Source of the DNA: Dichetophora obliterata
Lineage: Eukaryota; Arthropoda; Insecta; Diptera; Sciomyzidae
Assembly (NCBI GenBank): GCA_963920525.1
Contig: OY986440.1
Location: forward strand, 17,440,210-17,504,209
DNA length: 64,000 nt
Direction: 5' to 3'
In this document: positions 23,370 to 34,089 of the stretch, piece after piece
Layout: every line of letters starts with the position of its first letter
How positions within the stretch are numbered: the stretch's first letter is position 1
Program-made: the position numbers and the translations under genes
The notes under the pieces: generated by a model
The model's database searches: none
The model's input: only the letters and a program-made list of their open reading frames with translations
What the model was told of the DNA's origin: nothing

Positions 23370-25042
23370 CAGTGTTGCGCAAAACAATAGCAACAAAATA
23401 AGTACGCTGCAACAAAATCGTGTATCTTTTTTTTATATTGGGGACACACAAAAATGATTAAAGGAATCAAAGCATATATTCATACATCATATATAAAACA
23501 AATGAAATTCAAATTTGGTTTTGTTTTTTTTATTAAATTTAAAATCAATGTGACTATATTCAATTTGTCTGAGAGCAAAACAAAAGCAACAAAACTTGAA
23601 AAATATAAAAAGAGAACAGAAGTTCCAAGAATTATTGGTAAAAGTTCCGTTATTGTAAAGCGTTATTGTTGTTGCAAGTCATAAACATTTAAGTTTAGTT
23701 TTTTTTTGTGCTAGTTGTGACATTGACTGTTCCAATTATAATGGCAAGTTTTAAATACTGTGAAGCTCTTAAATTACAAATTATTTCCGAATATAAAAAC
23801 GGAAATTCGCAAATATCTAACGTGAAATAGTTTGATATTAATCGGCCAACAGTTTGCAGATTAATAAAGAAATATACAAAAATCACAAAAGACGTAACAA
23901 CGGTACATTAAAGAGGGCGGCCGTGGAAGACATCGCTGCGTGATGACAAATACATTTGTGGCGTGTTCAAACGAAATGCATTTGCCACATCCAAAGAGGT
24001 TGTTTGGACACTTGATTTAGATATCCATCACAGTACTGTTAGAAGACAAGCCGTTGAGAACGATTTAAGAAGTTACAGACCGGAAAATAAACCTTTGCTT
24101 ACAGCTAAGCATAAACAACAAGGTGAAGTGTTATAATTCAAACAATCCTGTCTGAAATTGCAACAACGAGTTGCAATTTATTGTTTTTTAGACTCAGTCT
24201 TGTAAAAGACCACCTAAATTGGACCGTTCAAAAATCGAAAACCGTTTTTTTAGCGTAGAATCAAAGTTCAACTTATTAATTCAGATGGGATGTGAACGGT
24301 ACGGCGCCACCCAGGTACACGACTTGAAGCCCGAAATTGCAAAAAAAATTTTAAACACGAAGGCGGTGGCATTATGGTCTGGACTTGTTTTTCCTATAAT
24401 GAAGTTGAACCATTTCAAAAATTCGATGGAATTATGGATCGATTTGTATGTAATGACATTTTAGAAAGCAAGATGCGACCACATTCAGAATGGAATATGT
24501 CACTTCAGTGAACGTTTCAGCCCGATAACGACCCGAAGCACACTTCAAAGCTCATCAAAGATTACAATAAAGGCAATGGGATTCAAGTCCGTGATTGGCC
24601 GGCACAGTCGCAATGACTCGAATCCCATTGAAAATCTTTTTGGGATTTTGAAGGTAAAAGTTTCTGGTCAAAGGTTTTCCTATAAGACTGCACTGTATGA
24701 AGCCCTGAAACTTAATTGGGAACATATACTTAATACCAACATATCTAATATAATAGAGTCGATGCCGCTCAGATGTGCAGCGGTTATCAAGAATAATGAC
24801 TCTTACACCAAATATTAAATATGTTGCTTTTGTTTTGCTCTCAGACAAACTGAATGTAGTCACATTAATTTTAAATTTAAAAAGAAAAAAAAAACCTTAT
24901 TTGAATATGATTTGTTTTTAATATGATGTAAGAATATATGCCTTGGTTCCTATAATCATTTTTGTGTGTCCCTTATATTTAAAAAGATACACGATTTTGT
25001 AGCAGCGTACCGATTTTGTTGCTATTGTTTTGCGCAACACTG
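23370..25042 (+). mobile_element. Full-length but inactive Tc1-like transposon, 1673 bp
   Basis: Both ends are CAGTGTTGCGCAAAACAATA in inverted orientation, flanked by TA (23368-23369 and 25043-25044), the Tc1/mariner target duplication. The inverted repeats extend roughly 200 bp with small differences: GTACGCTGC, ACAAAATCGTGTATCTTTTT and GGGACACACAAAAATGATTA are present at both ends. It encloses one decayed transposase gene. Intact ends with a broken gene mean it could at most be mobilised in trans. Confidence 0.92.
23741..24818 (+). pseudogene. Tc1-like DD34E transposase, decayed
   Basis: The family catalyses cut-and-paste transposition, binding the terminal repeats through two helix-turn-helix domains and cutting with a DDE RNase H-like core. 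The reading starts at ATG 23741 (MASFKYCEALKLQIISEY) and shows the first HTH (NRPTVCRLIKKY) interrupted by an in-frame TAG. It continues with a GRP-like hook (RGRPWKT) and the second HTH region (ATSKEVVWTLDLDIHHSTV). The core follows: DETKF-like text, HEGGGIMVWTCFSYNEVEPF (24358-24417), QPDNDPKHTSKLIKDY (24521-24570) and NDSNPIENLFGILKVKV (24612-24662). The second Asp (in DNDPKHTS) and the Glu (in NPIENLF) are present, with spacing consistent with 34 residues. At least three frameshifts and several stops make it inactive. The end at 24818 (TAA) lies just before the right inverted repeat. Confidence 0.88.
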
Positions 25043-25059
25043 TATATATGCATATATAA

Positions 25060-25385
25060 AAATGGATGTATGTATGTGGGTATGTTTGTATATCACGTAT
25101 AGACTCCAAAACCGCTACACCGATCTTTATGAAATTTGCAGGGAAACTGAAGCCACATCTTGAGAGTGTTCCTGTGATGTTTGGTGTCGATTGGACAAGG
25201 GGGCGTGGTACCTCCTATACAAGCCAAATTTGCGCTATCGCCTACAAACCAAATAAGGGTATATATCAGACGGCTTGGATCGTACAAAACTTTGTTATTT
25301 TGTCATTTTGTTCAGATGGTTAGTGTAGGCAGCTGTACAAAAATGGCCATAGTCGCAATAAATGCACGCCCACTTTTTCGAAATC
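25060..25385. repeat. Dispersed noncoding repeat
   Basis: TCCAAAACCGCTACACCGAT, GAAATTTGCAGG and GGGGGCGTGG are the kind of phrases shared with 27520-27840 and 2880-2990. Three overlapping ORFs here have no protein motif. Confidence 0.5.
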
Positions 25386-25626
25386 ATGCCAACAATGAGG
25401 GTGACCCCCCTTCTCCTTTGGTAGCTGGAGAGGAAAAACTTAAAAATAGGTGTCATTACATTTAAATCCATATTAAATGTATCTCTTAACCGATCTCCAA
25501 AGTAAATAGCATCTTGAAGAAGAAACTACGTGACCTTCAGACCAATGACACAAAAATAGTTTTCTAATCTGACTGTTGGTAATTTAAAATGGATTAGTAT
25601 TAGTATAGAGTACTCAAGTACTATCT

Positions 25627-26683
25627 CTGCAGTGTAGCCAACAAGTTAAAATACTAGCAAATATACTAGGTCAAAAAATACCAGTACTAGTTCAGCTGAA
25701 ATGCTCTTTACATTGCGCTGACTGGTTATTTTCGTATGTTGATGTCATAGAAAAACCCAACTGTCCTATTCTCCATATGAATTGAGGTAATATTTTTACT
25801 GGCAAAATTTGAACTAGTTGTGATAGTAGTAACTTTTAAACCAGTAAAATACTAGTATAATCAAAACTATGCTTTGTTTTCTTCGTTACGTGCCGCAAGT
25901 GGGCAGAGACCTTTAAGGATGTAGTCCGGTGCTCCGCCCAAATTTTTAAGGTTTATTTCGGAATGATTTTTTATAACAAAATAAAATACAATCGTGTAAA
26001 TATTTTTATATGGTTTAAATAAACATCTCAAACTGTACAAAAAAACACTTTTTTCTTATACAATTTTTTTTTGATTTCTACGTCCGAGGAAAAGAAGGTG
26101 TTTGCTGGCCCGGCTGATAACGGCACTTGAAGTAATTTAAAACGAAAAATTTAAATAGATATTGTTCTATATGCTTGTCATTCTAGTAGGTAGTTGATTT
26201 AAACATTTTCATTAAAAAATAACAAAATGGCGGACATCTAAATAGAAATATTAAAAAATCGCGTCTTTTTTGTGTAAAATCGGGGGAAAATAGGAAAAAA
26301 ATGAGTGAAACCTGCGAGAGCCGTATCAGTGACGTATTAAAATTTCTGTTCAATCGGCTTCATAGAATTTTTTAAAACACATTTTGAGTTATTTTAAGGG
26401 TTTTATTTTTTAAAGGTTAAAAGATGAACTTTTATTTAAACTTTTAAGTTATATTGTAACACTCATTCCAGATTTGGGCAAAAACAAAACAAAATGGAGA
26501 AGTTTCGCATTCGCGGAAATGAATTTCAATTTGAACTAGCTGGAATACAGATAGAAACTTATCTAGTAAATTTTTGGTTAGTAAAGTTTCACTAGTTTAC
26601 TATCTAGTATTTTTTTCGCTAGTTTTATTTGAACTAGTGAGTTGACTAGTTAAATGCATAACTAGTACGATTTTACACTGCAG
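25627..26683. mobile_element. Nested ~1.06-kb element, TIR CTGCAGTGTA, with ACTAGT-rich subterminal zones
   Basis: It interrupts copy 2 of the Tc1/mariner-like family precisely between CAAGTACTAT and TATGGTCAAAT, which are adjacent in copy 1. The ends CTGCAGTGTA and TACACTGCAG are perfect inverted repeats. CTAGT or ACTAG occurs repeatedly near both ends (25650-25860 and 26530-26670) and hardly in the middle, like subterminal transposase-binding arrays. The interior has no transposase. Confidence 0.75.
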
Positions 26684-27110
26684 GGTATGGTCAAATCAAA
26701 AACCAAGTCAATAGCAAACTTTATCATAAAAAAATTTCATCATGAAAATTATCAAAAAATGTTCTTAATATTTGAGACAAATACTATCAAAGTTGAATTT
26801 AATATTTTTTTTTATAAGATCAAAGCACCAAGGCATGCGCCTTACACAAGGTTTGGTCTTTGGCCTAAAAGGAAAGTGATGGATTATTTAGAGGAATTGG
26901 TTGGAACCACATGTGAATTATTGATTAGGCGAAACAAACGTGAAAGACAATTTGAATTGCTTTTAACCGAGAATAGTGTTATTCCTTAACCTCGGCAAGC
27001 ATTTCCAGCCCTTAGTTGTTCCTGTCCTTTAATTCCACAATTTAGTAGTGGATTTTTAGTTTTCCATAATTCTTAAATGCAGCAAAGAACAAAGACAGTG
27101 AAAAGAACCA

Positions 27111-27188
27111 TGTCCGAACCCGGTTTCGAACCAGGGACCTCTGGGTTGATAGTCTATCGCACTCTATACTAGACTACATTGGCCGACA
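27111..27188 (-). repeat. tRNA-derived block (SINE head or tRNA pseudogene)
   Basis: On the minus strand, TGTAGTCTAGTATAGAGTGC resembles an A box and D arm, and CCTGGTTCGAAACCGGG a B box with T stem. Acceptor pairing is only partial (about five of seven). It resembles the block at 9352 in the shared TAGAGT(G/A)CG core. Confidence 0.6.
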
Positions 27189-27519
27189 TTTTTTGGATTT
27201 TGTTGCTCATAACTTTCTTTATTGTGACTTTATGTAAAATGTTTTATAAAAAACTTTATGTCAATTTGATTTTCTTCTCAACAAGTTGTAAACTTTGGAA
27301 ATTGGCTAAGAGATGCATTAAATATGGAGTAAAATGTAATGGCACCTATTTCTAAGTTTTTCCTCTCTAGCTCCCAAAGAGGGAGGGGGTCACCATTTAG
27401 TCTAATCAAGGAGAATCACTACCTGAGGGAATTAATGCTATATCTGGGGCACCTTGTATAAATATAACTCATGCAGCTACACGTTTCCCTATTTCTTTGC
27501 ACATAACTGTATATAAAAA

Positions 27520-27840
27520 TGTTGCCACGCCCACTTTTATCGCTCACAAATCAATAGAACTTCTATATATCAGACGGTTGTGATCGTATATTACGAAAAT
27601 TTGGTAATTTAGTCCCTATGTCTGAACCAATTTTTATGAAACGCATACCGAGGATTGTTTTAGCATTGAAAAAGGCGGAGGGCACCTCCCGTACAGCCCA
27701 AATTTATGATATTAAATAGCTATGGAGTTATAGGCCGCACAGCCTCGAAATTTAGTATTCGACCACAATTTACACATGCAGTTCACTGATAATATTTTAT
27801 GGGCGTTTGGAAACGGGGGCGTGACAGCAACGCGCCGGGT
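27520..27840. repeat. Dispersed noncoding repeat
   Basis: The phrases 'tatatcagacggttgtgatcgtat..tttggtaatttagt', AAAAAGGCGGAGGGCACCTC and GGGGGCGTGACAGC are close to parts of 2340-2990, 25180-25300 and 37390-37560. Confidence 0.55.
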
Positions 27841-28380
27841 TTTAGTTAGTTAGATATAAGCAAAGAACATTGCTCACAAGTTTTGCAGTGTGTTCTTTGT
27901 TAATATATAAACGGCTTCTCACGTATCTGCGACGACGCTAAACTTAAAAACTACTGAAGCGATTTTAGTAATTCTTTTATTAATATAAAGCTACATGTTT
28001 AACTTAAAATCTTGCATCCTTTTTTTTTTTAAACCGCTATTAAAAGTTATTTAAATTTAAAATTATAAAGTAACAAAAAAAAAAACAAACATACAAATCA
28101 TTGCTTCATTAAATTACACGGTGTAACAAAATTAGAAAAAATCGAAAAACTTGGCATAAGACATAATGGATATAGTAGACCTGGTAATACATGAGATAAC
28201 TGCATACTTTGTTTTTTTAATATACCCTTAAAATCGAGATTTGTGGTCAAAAAACGATTTTAGGTAGGTGTATGTATAGTTTCTTATGTAACTCCGTAAT
28301 ATCAAGCTCAATTTGTACAACTTTAAAGTTGATAAAAAAAAGAATAATGTACCTTTAAAACAATATAAAGACCGTTTTTT
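27841..28380. other. AT-rich DNA, no gene
   Basis: Poly-A/T tracts only. TACACGGTGTAACAAAATTA near 28117 might be an element end, but no partner was found. Confidence 0.35.
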
Positions 28381-28580
28381 ACCGAACGAATTGACAAAGT
28401 CTGTAACTCTGTAAATCAAAGTCATTTGAAAATTTCAAGTTTTTTTTAAATTTCTCAACTTTAACAACGTTTTGTTGACAAATTATGTGTTGTGGCACCA
28501 TTTATTTTGGCAGGATTCTAAAAGTCTGTTTAATTTTGCGTTCCACAAGTTATCATTTACTTCAATTGTCTGAAATACAA
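28381..28580 (-). repeat. Left inverted end of element B
   Basis: Inverse partner of 35060-35240; see the shared blocks described for element B. The following text to 28768 includes GTGAAGCGAAGCTTTTTCGC (28729-28748), the inverse of the AAAAAGCTTCGCTTCA phrase at 33301-33316. Confidence 0.75.
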
Positions 28581-29033
28581 ATACACTATCGCATTTTTAA
28601 CAGAGAGATCAAACGAGAGAAAACACCCAATCGATTGTGTTTAATTTTTATTGTCAACTATCCATTTCCATTGCTGTCAATCGGTATTCGTTAATCGAAA
28701 AAAAAACATATGAGTCGTTGGACACACGAGTGAAGCGAAGCTTTTTCGCATTTTAATAAAATTGATAACACAGGCCGACATTTTTTTTTTCATGAAAAAG
28801 TGTTTCAAGTTTAATAGGTACCCTATAGTAAATGGGGTGTGCTTAGATTATTTCCAGCACGTCAGGTTTTCACGAAAAGTGTGTTTGAAGTTTTTCATAG
28901 AAACTGCCAAAAATACTAAGAATATATTTATTGAAACTATATTTAATAGAAAATTACACCGCAAAATTGAGTTGTTCCTAGAAAAACAATGCAGTATAAT
29001 CTACGTTAGACAATCGTGGATTATTTTTTTTTT

Positions 29034-31158
29034 TTAATAAAATCGTTCTCTTTTTCCCTGAAAACTGCGTTTTGTAGATTTCTTTTTGTGGATTTTTGTG
29101 AGAGAGTCCCTCTTCAAGGTCCAGCAGTAATCAGCCATCATTCTAATATCCCATCTTCCTTGGTAACGTTCCTCCATCTCCTTTATGTCTTGATGGAACC
29201 TCTCTCCCTGTTCCTCGCTGACAGCTCCAAGATTTTCGGGAAAAAAGTCAACGTGGGAATCCAGAAAATGAAGTTTGACGCTCATATTGCATCCCAGTTT
29301 TTTTATAATTTTCGACCATGTTGGCTATAATTTCTTTGTAGTTTGGAGACTTATTGTTTCCAAGAACGCCGTCTATGACTTCTAGGAAAGAACTCCATGC
29401 TTCAGATTTATCCTGGGTCATTGTATTCTGGAACAAACTGTCCGATTTTAAGGTTCGAATTTGAGGGCCCACAAAAATACCTTCTTTAAGTTTAGCTTCA
29501 GAAAGTGCAGGAAATTTGTCGCACAGGTACTTAAAGCAGTCACCTTGTTTATCTAAAGCTTTGACAAACTGCTTCATCAATCCTAACTTTATATGAAGGG
29601 GAGGCAAAAGAACTAACTTTGGGTCAACTAAAGCATCACGCTGCACATTTTTTTGTCCCGGTACAAGTCTTTCTCTGAGTGGCCATTCTTTCTTAACGTA
29701 ATGTAAATTGCGTGCTCGGCTGTCCCACTCGCACAAAAAACATGGATACTTGGTGATTCCCGACTGTTGACCTAAAAGCATGGATATTATTTTGAGGTCT
29801 CCACAGAGTTGCCAACAATGTTCGCTATACTTTATTTTATTCAGCAATAGCTCCAGATTCTCATAAGTTTCTTTGAGATGCACGCAGTGAGCAACAGGCA
29901 CTGAGGCATAGGTATTACCATTGTGCAACAAGACACCCTTCAGACTTGTCTTAGAAGAATCAATAAATAACCTCCATGATGTGGAATCCTAATTGTCAGC
30001 TCCCAGTTTCATGACTACTTTAGGAATATTATTACAATACACCAGTGAACCCTCTTGCAAGAAATATTCGGCGAACTCTTTTTCACGATGCCTATACCAC
30101 GAAAATGTGGTTCCTGGAGGCAACAGATGTTTGTCTTTCAATCGTGATCCTAAGATTTGTGCAGCATCCTTCGATAGGCCCAAGTCTCTCACTAAGTCAT
30201 TTAGTTCAGCTTGAATAAACTGTTGAGGTTGGTCTATATCAGGATTGAATTCGTCTTCATTGGTTTTTTCGTTTGAACTTTCATCTGATTGCTGTTGGAT
30301 AGTGTGAAGAAAAGGTGTAGGAATAGGAATTCCTGGTCCATGAGGTACGGGTCGTTTAGCAGACGGTAAATCAGGATACTTAATAGTATGTTTATTTTTC
30401 GAGTTGAAACCCGTGATATCGCAGGAGCAAAAGTAACAGTCGTCTCCATGGTTTTTTTATTCCCTCCATACCATAGGAATGCCAAAGGGTGAAGAGCTAC
30501 GTGTACCTTTTGTCCATTTTCTTAGTAGCTCGACACACTGAAAGCACACTTTGTGTGGAGCCCAAGGTTTGTCCTGATCACCAAGCTTTACATCGAAGTA
30601 AGCGTGATAAGCTTTCTTGATAAATTCTGTTATGTTTCCGTTGATGCTTTGCTATCGTTAAATCACCACACACGTAACAAAATATATTAGGACTGTTTTT
30701 GCACTTTCTTGAAGTCATTATGACGCACTATATCTGGGATAGTGTGAAGAAAAGGTGTAGGAATAGGAATTCCTGGTCCATGAGGTACGGGTCGTTTAGC
30801 AGACGGTAAATCAGGATACTTAATAGTATGTTTATTTTTCGAGTTGAAACCCGTGATATCGCAGGAGCAAAAGTAACAGTCGTCTCCATGGTTTTTTTAT
30901 TCCCTCCATACCATAGGAATGCCAAAGGGTGAAGAGCTACGTGTACCTTTTGTCCATTTTCTTAGTAGCTCGACACACTGAAAGCACACTTTGTGTGGAG
31001 CCCAAGGTTTGTCCTGATCACCAAGCTTTACATCGAAGTATGCGTGATAAGCTTTCTTGATAAATTCTGTTATGTTTCCGTTGATGCTTTGCTATCGTTA
31101 AATCACCACACACGTAACAAAATATATTAGGACTGTTTTTGCACTTTCTTGAAGTCAT
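29034..31158 (-). pseudogene. Transposase-like gene of element A (three CxxC motifs plus DDE-like core), broken
   Basis: The reading starts at ATG 31158 (MTSRKCKNSPNIFCYVCGD). An N-terminal zinc-binding part follows with CYVC, CFQC and CYFC pairs and SPFGIPMVWRE, where an in-frame TAA replaces the next residue. Then come a helical segment LVRDLGLSKDAAQILGSRLK (30187-30128) and a presumed catalytic core: LFIDSSKTSLKGVLLHNG (29970-29920), CGDLKIISMLLGQQSGITKY (29805-29750), CFLCEWDSRA, MKQFVKALDKQGD, HVDFFPENLG and EEQGERFHQDI (29250-29165), ending MMADYCWTLKRD. D, D and E candidates lie in FIDSS, CGDLK and EEQGER. I know this family as widespread anonymous proteins in arthropods and Hydra, but recall no established name. 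Breaks: duplicated N-terminal segment, a frameshift after KHQR, the TAA after WRE, a TAG after GADN and a frameshift near 29280. No introns in this copy. Confidence 0.8.
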
Positions 31159-31170
31159 TATGACGCACTA
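30297..31170. repeat. Tandem duplication of 434 bp inside element A
   Basis: 30297-30730 is repeated at 30737-31170, separated by six bases (TATCTG). I see one difference (A at 30601, T at 31041). The duplicated part carries the start codon and all three CxxC pairs of the transposase-like gene. The near identity shows the duplication is recent relative to the other damage, because the frameshift and the TAA are present in both copies. Confidence 0.95.
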
Positions 31171-32422
31171 AGCACTCAGAAAACAAAACACAATTCGATG
31201 CTACAAACAACTGACGCTAACTAACTATTTCATAAACAACTGCCGATGGCGCCAAGTTATCTTAAAACTGAAAATAGAAAAAGGGAACAGAATAGAAAAT
31301 AGAAAACTGAAAAAGAATTGAAAGAGTGTTGCCATTGAAAAGAAATAAACATAATGTCCCTGCAGTCCAAGGCATCGTGCACGAATATGTCATGATGATT
31401 TCTTAAAGAAACTTACTGCAAGAGCTACATTTGTCGATAATTCTTCAACGTTTCTGTCTTGTTATCGTTAATCAAAAACGAAAATTGTTCAAACCGTGCA
31501 GGATTTTGGATCTTTAATATGAGATTTTCGTCAATGAAATGTATGACCAAATCAGCACGTTTCATCAAAGAGGAGGGAAACTCGTGCATGATTCATTCAA
31601 GATTTTTTTAAGACTTTGTCTACTGGGATTATACTAAAATATTTTTTATCGATGTATCAGGTATTTTAAAGAAATAATTTTAATGCAATTTAGGAAATAT
31701 CAATAAGGTACTTCTTTGCTCTAGAACAAAATATCTCTTAAGGTTTTTTAGTTTTGTGAAAAATCTTAACGTGATGGACTCAAAATAAATTCACATTCAG
31801 AATCAACGTACCCGTACTAGCTAAGGACACTTGTCAAATTCAAAACACCAAAAATCATGTCGGCCTGTGTAATTTAATGGTTTTTTATAAAATAATTTTT
31901 AAATTGAAAAATTTTAAATATCAAAAAGTTAACTAAAAAAATACACGTAAATATTCACACCAGTACATTTTATTACATTACAGTATTATTTTATTTGATT
32001 ACATGTTACATAATTTTTAATTATTTTTTAAATGTTTTGAATTATTAAACTATAATATGAAAACTTATACATATTTAGCAAATACTGCATCAATAGTTGT
32101 CCTTAATCGTAATGTACAAATATTTGAATCATTCGTAAATTACATTTATCAAAAACATTCAAACAGTTGATACTTTGTGATAAGTTTCGCCCAGTTCAAT
32201 GTAGCCTGCTCGTGTATAACCAGTGATGAGGGTAATTTTTTGAGATTTCACTCAAGCAAATCACAAAACGAGGCGTAAAAGGCTTCGCTTCAAAAATGCA
32301 CTGACAATAATTTATTAACTGATTTTACAGCAATTAGAAAGTGCATACAGGAATAAGAAAAACAAAACTATATGATTTTATTTATTTGCTTCTATAAAAG
32401 CCTGTCCTACGCCAGGTCTTTC

Positions 32423-32591
32423 TCACATTTCCTCTTTGGAGCCTTTTGCCGATTCATACACAACTTTACTAACTGGCATTGCAACCTTCAATCCGTGGCA
32501 ACTCAGGTGTCGTTTTGCGGCTGCTACAATTATATTTTTTGGTACAATCGACTCAAATCGACTCAAAAGAATTTCATTAAATTCGTCATAT
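32423..32591 (-). pseudogene. Unidentified exon-like open frame
   Basis: On the minus strand a T-rich tract ending in AAAAG precedes an open frame reading YDEFNEILLSRFESIVPKN, then IIVAAAKRHLSCHGLKVAM and PVSKVVYESAKGSKEEM before TGA. The composition looks coding, and the GC content is higher than in the surroundings. I do not recognise the protein. After the TGA the same frame continues ERPGVGQAFIEANK before the next stop, so the TGA may be a lesion. It could be part of element B or a captured host fragment. Confidence 0.35.
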
Positions 32592-32877
32592 CTTTTAATA
32601 AAAGTATGAAAAAAAGAGTTAGTTAGATCAAAAACGTACTATTGTAAAAACCCAATATTGTCACTGATAAGTATCAAATATATTTTCTATGCATACTTTC
32701 AGGCTGAACATTTTTAGAACAGTGTGTCTTTTAAAATGACTTTTCTGTCAAAAAATGATTACAGTTTCAGAAATACCGTGTGCGGAGCAGCAGCTTGCCT
32801 TTTATGTATTAAGATGTGCATACTTTTAGGCTGAACAGTTATTGGACACGGAGTAGCGTGCTTGCCTTTTACATATT

Positions 32878-33021
32878 AACTGCATTAATCTGTATCACGA
32901 AGCAGCACACCAACGACAAGCAAGACACGAGAAGCAATAGAATTTCGTATAGAAAAAAGTATTGCTTCTCGTGTCTTGCTTGTCGTTGGTGTGCTGCTTC
33001 GTGATACAGATTAATGCAGTT
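32878..33021. repeat. Perfect inverted repeat: 62-bp arms, 20-bp loop
   Basis: The arms 32878-32939 and 32960-33021 are perfectly complementary by my base-by-base check. They run from AACTGCATTAATCTGTATCA inward to GAGAAGCAATA. The 20-base spacer is A/T-rich. The sequence has no match elsewhere in the window and does not resemble a tRNA. A transcript would form an unbroken 62-bp stem. Confidence 0.95.
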
Positions 33022-33084
33022 CGATGATATCTGGTGCAACATATCTTCAGTTAATATTTACTTATTATTAAATAAAGCAACCAA

Positions 33085-33155
33085 CGCAACAAAGAATATT
33101 GGATCAGTTGGTAGTGAATAGAACTATCAATCAAAGGGTTACGAGTTCGATTCTC
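33085..33155 (+). repeat. Possible tRNA-derived block
   Basis: GATCAGTTGGTAGTGAATAG resembles a D arm and ACGAGTTCGATTCTC a B box. The anticodon region and acceptor do not fold convincingly. Weak. Confidence 0.35.
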
Positions 33156-34031
33156 ACTACTTACTAAGAAATATTTTTCATTTTATATTATCTTGGTGTA
33201 ACAGACGCAAGCAAAAAGCAACAACAATTCTAGGAAAAAGGTGTATGAAAAAAAGTGTCGTTTTTGAGATTTCACTCAAGCAAATCACAAAACGAGGCGT
33301 AAAAAGCTTCGCTTCAATAATTAGTGGTTTGATTAAAAATTATTTTAAGCTACGCAACTATGTGGTTTATTTGTTGATAAGCAGCATCGACTGAAATTCA
33401 CTACAAATAGTGCATTAATGGAAGTGTACAAAAAACCGTTTAAACGTTCATATACCGCTTTGGTCATTGGTTTGAACCTGAATATATTTGTGACCAGTGC
33501 GCATAAAAATTGCATTGCCAAAACTACCATAAGCCGGATGATTGCTATTTTTGCCCCGCAAAACGCGCCAATTAATAAATTATGCTGATGTTTTGTCTGT
33601 GACGAAACCCGTTTCCTTCGATATGGTTGTGGAAACTGAGGGCGAAGAACTAAAAGTGGATAGTTGTAAAGAGAATGTGTTCTGTACCGCTTCTGATAAT
33701 GAAAATGATTTCATGCCTTCTGGATCAAATTCACTGAAACGACATGCAGTGTCTAGCAAAGATTACCGGGATCTTGTACGCGACTTAGGACTTTCAAGGA
33801 GACAAACCGAAGTTCTTGGTTCTCGATTAAAGCAATGGAATGTTGTAGAAAATGACTTCAAGATAACGTTCAGTCGAAATGATGATCGAGCATGCTTCAA
33901 ACAAGTTTTTAACGCCGATGAAGATAACAATAAGCGAGTGTTTTGACCGGATGTGTCGGAACTGTTTGCAGTTTTCAACCACAAACACGTTCCGAATGAA
34001 TGGCGTTTATTTATTGATGGATCTGGCAAGA

Positions 34032-34089
34032 GTAAAATTTATATAAATACATTTTTATGTGATTTTTTATATGTTAAATTCTAATATAG
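34032..34089 (+). other. Spliceosomal intron in element B gene (58 nt)
   Basis: Starts GTAAAATTTA and ends TCTAATATAG. Removal restores the conserved GKSLKVVLLHN reading found uninterrupted in element A. Confidence 0.8.

Larger units (their letters stand above)
25385..27509. mobile_element. Nonautonomous Tc1/mariner-like element, copy 2, split by a nested element
   Basis: The left part (25385-25626) shares CTCTTAACCGATCTCCAAAG and GACCTTCA(A/G)ACCAAT with copy 1. The right part (26684-27509) shares TATGGTCAAATCAAAAACCA, TCCTCTCTAGCTCCCAAAG and GCTATATCTGGGGCACCTTG. It ends TTTGCACATAACTG before TA. The left terminus is missing. Within the right part, 26687-26989 is an open frame of 100 codons with no recognisable motif. 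The tRNA-like block at 27111-27188 is a further insertion or internal feature not present in copy 1. Confidence 0.7.
28769..31869 (-). mobile_element. 'Element A': 3101-bp TIR transposon, CACAGGCCGACAT ends, TAA duplication
   Basis: The left end CACAGGCCGACAT (28769-28781) and the right end ATGTCGGCCTGTG (31857-31869) are perfect 13-bp inverted repeats, flanked by TAA on both sides (28766-28768 and 31870-31872). It encloses a single gene on the minus strand. CAC-starting ends with a 2-4 bp duplication are typical of the CMC (CACTA/Mirage/Chapaev) group. That placement is an inference from termini and not from protein homology. The element is nested inside element B. Confidence 0.85.
32236..33317. 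repeat. 57-bp direct repeats bounding a ~970-bp block
   Basis: 32236-32292 and 33261-33317 are identical except for one base (G/A before GCTTCGCTTCAA). They start TTTTTGAGATTTCACTCAAG and include CAAATCACAAAACGAGGCGT. The block between them (32293-33260) contains an unidentified minus-strand exon-like frame, the perfect hairpin at 32878-33021 and a tRNA-like sequence. The repeats are too long for a target duplication. Confidence 0.85.

Noticed and set aside
27111..27188. Functional tRNA gene
   Set aside because: The T stem has a mismatch, the acceptor stem pairs only partly, and no convincing anticodon arm is seen. Kept as tRNA-derived.
27181..27194. GGCCGACATTTTTT at 27181 as a second end of element A
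   Set aside because: Only 14 bases match, the upstream CACA is missing, and the downstream text differs. Probably chance or a tiny relic.
28762..29037. 91-codon ORF on the plus strand
   Set aside because: It overlaps the left end of element A antisense to the transposase-like gene and has no motif.
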